Part shown: piece after piece, positions 61,343-64,000 of the stretch
How positions within the stretch are numbered: position 1 is the stretch's first letter
Layout: every line of letters starts with the position of its first letter
Assembly: GCA_964567745.1 (NCBI GenBank)
Contig: CAZMNY010000006.1
Coordinates: 186,001-250,000, forward strand
Length of the DNA: 64,000 bases
Direction of reading: 5' to 3'
Source: CAZMNY01 sp964567745
GTDB lineage: Bacteria > Planctomycetota > Planctomycetia > Pirellulales > Pirellulaceae
Program-made: the position numbers and the translations under genes
The notes under the pieces: generated by a model
Databases searched by the model: none
What the model saw: the letters and a program-made list of their open reading frames with translations, nothing else
Told to the model about the DNA's origin: nothing

Positions 61343-64000
61343 TCATTTATTGAGCGCCTCGTCGAGGTTCATAATTTGGTTACAGACCAGAGTCCAGGCG
61401 GCCAGTTCATCGACGACAAGGCTCGCATCAGCCTTTGAATCACCGACGCCGATCAGCAACTTGGCGTCGGCCTTGTGATCGACGTAATACGCCATCAAGT
61501 CTTTCTTGCTAGTCAGAATGATCTCGCGTTCTCGGTCAATTGGCGAGCGAGCGAGAACTCGACCGACAATAAAATCGACGATCTTCGTCTCTTCTTTGCC
61601 GCCGGCCTTCATCGCGTTTTCCGCCAGCCGCCGCGCCGCTTCGACGAACTGCGGATCGTTCAACGTCACGAGCGCCTGCAGCGGCGTGTTCGTTCGCTCG
61701 CGACGAACCGTGCAGACCTCGCGACTCGGAGCGTTAAACGCCTCAAGGCTCGGCGGCGGCGCCATTCGTTTCCAGAAATGGTAGAGCGTACGTCGATAGA
61801 GGTTTTCACCTTTGTCTTGGACATAGTTTCGAGTGTCTCCGCCGGGCAGTCCGACGATGTCCCAGATGCCTTCAGGTTGATACGGTTTGACGCCGGGCCC
61901 ATACATTTTCGCCGAGAGGAGTTCGCTCGCAGCGAGCGCACAATCTCTCACCATTTCCGCGTCCATGCGAAAACGCGGGCCGCGTGAGAGAAAAACATTG
62001 TCGCGGTCTTTCTCCAACTTGAGAGGCGTTGCAGCAGCGGATTGCCGGTAGGTCGCGCTCATCAAGATCTGCTTGAAGAATCGCTTCACGTCCCAGCCCT
62101 CTTCGCGAAACTCGACCGCCAAGTAGTCAAGCAACCCTGGGTGACTCGGCGGCGCGCCCATCACGCCGAAGTTCTCTGTGGTGCTGACAATGCCCTGGCC
62201 AAAGACCTGCTGCCAAAATCGATTGACCGTCACACGCACCGTCAGTGGATTCGATTCGTCCACGATCCACTTGGCCAAACCAAGCCGATTGGCCGGGGCG
62301 CCTCTGGGCATCGCGTGGAGCGCAGTCGGAGTTGCCGCCGAGACTTTCTCACCCGGCTTGTCGTATTGACCTCGCATCAAGATGAATGCCACTGGCATGC
62401 TGTTGGGTTTTTCAACTTGGATGTGGGTAACAGGACTTCGATCCCTAATCGCTTTCTGTTCCGCTTCCAAGTTGGCGAGTGTCGTCGAGAGACTTTGATA
62501 TTGCGAATCGCGCGTTGCAAGAAAATGTTCGTATAGCGACGCTTTTTGTTTCGGCGTGCGTTTGTCAGCCGCGGTCGCCAACCCCGCTCGAAGCAGACCG
62601 ATGTCGGCAATCGACTTAACTTCTGCGGGAGCGAGCAAGCGCTCGTAGATTCGCACATCCTGAACGCTGCCGCCCTCAAAGACAGCTCCATCGCTCCGCT
62701 GTCCGATACGAAGAGGCGTCTTAGCTCGAATCGACGCGTCGGCTTTTAACGAGTTCCGCTCGACGTTGAGCTTCTCTTCTTTGCCGTTGATGAAGATCTT
62801 AACTCCGGCGGGTTTTCCCGAGCCGTCGTACGTCGCAAACACGTGCTGCCATTTGCCGGGAGTGACCGCGTTGCCTCGTGTCGCAACCTTCAGTCCGTTG
62901 TCGGGCCAATCGCCAATGATGTGGACGGCAAAGCCGCCATTGTTCTGCCACAGGTCCCAGCCTCGATGACGGTTCTTTTCGTTCATGCGAGCGATAATGC
63001 CGCCCATCATGTCCTTGCCAATACACTGCACCCAGGCGCCGTAGCTGAACTTTTGATCTTTAGAAAAGTCGCCTAAGTCGCCGAGGTCGAAAGTGGCGCC
63101 GGTTTTGAGAACCGCCGCCGGGCCAAGCTTGCCGCCCGCGTCCCATTTCACATCACTTCTCGTCGCGAAATGGTCTTGCGTGTCGATCAAACTGGCAACC
63201 TCGTTTCCATCACCTTCGTTGAGCGCAATATGAACGACGAGTCCGTCGGTTGGCAGATCCTCGTCAAGCGATTCGGAGGTCGCCGGCGCCAACCACTTCT
63301 GGTATTCGCCGCGTGCGTTCTTCTTGCGCTGGTCTCGCAACGACTTGGCTTTCACAATCTCATTGGGAAGCGCCGTCCATCGAGGCTTGTCCGCCATCGA
63401 CGGCACCATTCGAACGGGACCTCGACCATCCTTGACGTTTCCGTCTTTCGCCAATTGCGTAGTATTGGCAAAGTACGCCGCGAGCGAGTAATAATCCTTC
63501 ATGGTAAAGGGATCAAACTTGTGATCGTGGCACTGGCCGCAGTTGGTTGTCAGGCCGAGATAAACCCAACCCAACGTTTGCACTCGATCGGCGGCGTAGT
63601 TGGCGAGATTCTCCGCGTCGATCGTGCCTCCCTCGTTTGTCGTGATGTTACACCGTTGAAATCCGGTCGCGATCAGCTGATCGACGGTCGGATTCGGCAA
63701 CAAGTCGCCCGCAATTTGCTCGACAGTAAATCGATCGAATGGCTGGTTGGCGTTGAAAGAGCGAATCAGCCAGTCGCGATAGGGCCACATCTCGCGATAG
63801 TTGTCGAAATGCAAACCGTGCGTATCGCCGTACCTTGCCGCGTCGAGCCAATAGCGCGCGCGATGCTCGCCCCAGGCCGTTGATTTCATCAGTCGGTCAA
63901 TCAAGTCGGAGAGCGCCGCATCGCCTCGATTCTTGTAAGCGGAGGCGAACGTTGCGGCATCTTCAGGCGTTGGCGGTAGCCCGGTGATGTCCAAGTGCAA
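61343..64000 (-). CDS. PSD1-family cytochrome (DUF1549-LamG-DUF1553); N-terminus beyond the right edge
   Basis: The frame is open to the window edge and gives 885 residues without its start; the PSD1 heme domain and leader should lie to the right. Visible: DUF1549 from LDITGLPPTPED, with RARYWLDAARYGDTHGLH and the heme motif CGQCHDHKFDPF near residue 153; a LamG-like domain (about 250-465, DGLVVHIALNEGDG...SVQDVRIYERLLAPAEV); a coiled linker; DUF1553 (NPLTVRVTVNRFWQQVFGQGIV, RTNTPLQALVTLNDPQFVEAARRLA). The insert position is the same as that of the discoidin domain in the PSD1 protein at 43719. Its partner DUF1501 gene follows downstream. Confidence 0.93.
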   Translation of the reverse strand: MHLDITGLPPTPEDAATFASAYKNRGDAALSDLIDRLMKSTAWGEHRARYWLDAARYGDTHGLHFDNYREMWPYRDWLIRSFNANQPFDRFTVEQIAGDLLPNPTVDQLIATGFQRCNITTNEGGTIDAENLANYAADRVQTLGWVYLGLTTNCGQCHDHKFDPFTMKDYYSLAAYFANTTQLAKDGNVKDGRGPVRMVPSMADKPRWTALPNEIVKAKSLRDQRKKNARGEYQKWLAPATSESLDEDLPTDGLVVHIALNEGDGNEVASLIDTQDHFATRSDVKWDAGGKLGPAAVLKTGATFDLGDLGDFSKDQKFSYGAWVQCIGKDMMGGIIARMNEKNRHRGWDLWQNNGGFAVHIIGDWPDNGLKVATRGNAVTPGKWQHVFATYDGSGKPAGVKIFINGKEEKLNVERNSLKADASIRAKTPLRIGQRSDGAVFEGGSVQDVRIYERLLAPAEVKSIADIGLLRAGLATAADKRTPKQKASLYEHFLATRDSQYQSLSTTLANLEAEQKAIRDRSPVTHIQVEKPNSMPVAFILMRGQYDKPGEKVSAATPTALHAMPRGAPANRLGLAKWIVDESNPLTVRVTVNRFWQQVFGQGIVSTTENFGVMGAPPSHPGLLDYLAVEFREEGWDVKRFFKQILMSATYRQSAAATPLKLEKDRDNVFLSRGPRFRMDAEMVRDCALAASELLSAKMYGPGVKPYQPEGIWDIVGLPGGDTRNYVQDKGENLYRRTLYHFWKRMAPPPSLEAFNAPSREVCTVRRERTNTPLQALVTLNDPQFVEAARRLAENAMKAGGKEETKIVDFIVGRVLARSPIDREREIILTSKKDLMAYYVDHKADAKLLIGVGDSKADASLVVDELAAWTLVCNQIMNLDEALNK

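Overview
The window looks like a chromosomal segment of a Planctomycetota bacterium, most likely a marine or aquatic Pirellulales-type heterotroph. The basis is gene content: paired PSD1 (DUF1549/DUF1553) cytochromes with DUF1501 proteins, a DUF1592/DUF1552 pair, many exported S1 sulfatases, DUF1080 domains, a TIGR02604-type dehydrogenase and DUF4159. Most products carry signal peptides or twin-arginine-like leaders, so the region mainly encodes exported proteins. I saw no rRNA, tRNA, CRISPR array, transposase or prophage gene.

Layout. 1-5.6 kb: a truncated TIGR02604 dehydrogenase, a four-module sulfatase fusion and a double DUF1080 protein. 5.8-9.0 kb: cytosolic genes, namely a PhzF isomerase, a frameshifted GNAT gene and a two-gene RNA-repair-like operon (HD/P-loop kinase plus RNA ligase). 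9.2-16.1 kb: an M23 peptidase with PKD domains, DUF1080, DUF1592 and DUF1552. 16.3-19.1 kb: a ruined RidA gene and a sulfatase-DUF1080 fusion. 19.2-26.1 kb: five consecutive DUF4139 paralogues in one apparent operon. 26.5-40.1 kb: four more sulfatases, a GH29-like hydrolase, an alpha/beta esterase, a DapA-like protein without the usual lysine, DUF4159, and two small exported genes each cut by one in-frame TGA. 40.3-42 kb: a beta-helix protein with a cysteine ladder. 42.2-51.5 kb: two PSD1/DUF1501 operons back to back. 51.7-55.9 kb: an acetyltransferase and a two-component cluster whose first kinase is split by TAA. 56.2-64 kb: a sialidase-like protein, a BLH-phosphatase/methyltransferase fusion, an acetolactate-decarboxylase-like lipoprotein and a third DUF1501/PSD1 pair running off the right edge.

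How it may work together (inference). Six sulfatases, a GH29-like enzyme, a sialidase-like protein, an esterase, five DUF1080 genes (two of them fused to sulfatases) and sugar-binding-type inserts in the cytochromes suggest desulfation and breakdown of sulfated, perhaps fucose-containing, polysaccharide at or outside the cell surface. The PSD1/DUF1501 and DUF1592/DUF1552 pairs are probably periplasmic or surface heme-protein systems of unknown substrate. No sulfatase-maturation enzyme, TonB-like transporter or dedicated regulator is visible here.

The two most unusual loci are the five-gene DUF4139 array and the sulfatase that carries, at its C-terminus, the SGNH-like module normally found at the front of TIGR02604 proteins. 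Five genes appear broken by point changes (GNAT, RidA, thioredoxin-like, a lipoprotein, a histidine kinase), while the long exported-protein genes are intact.
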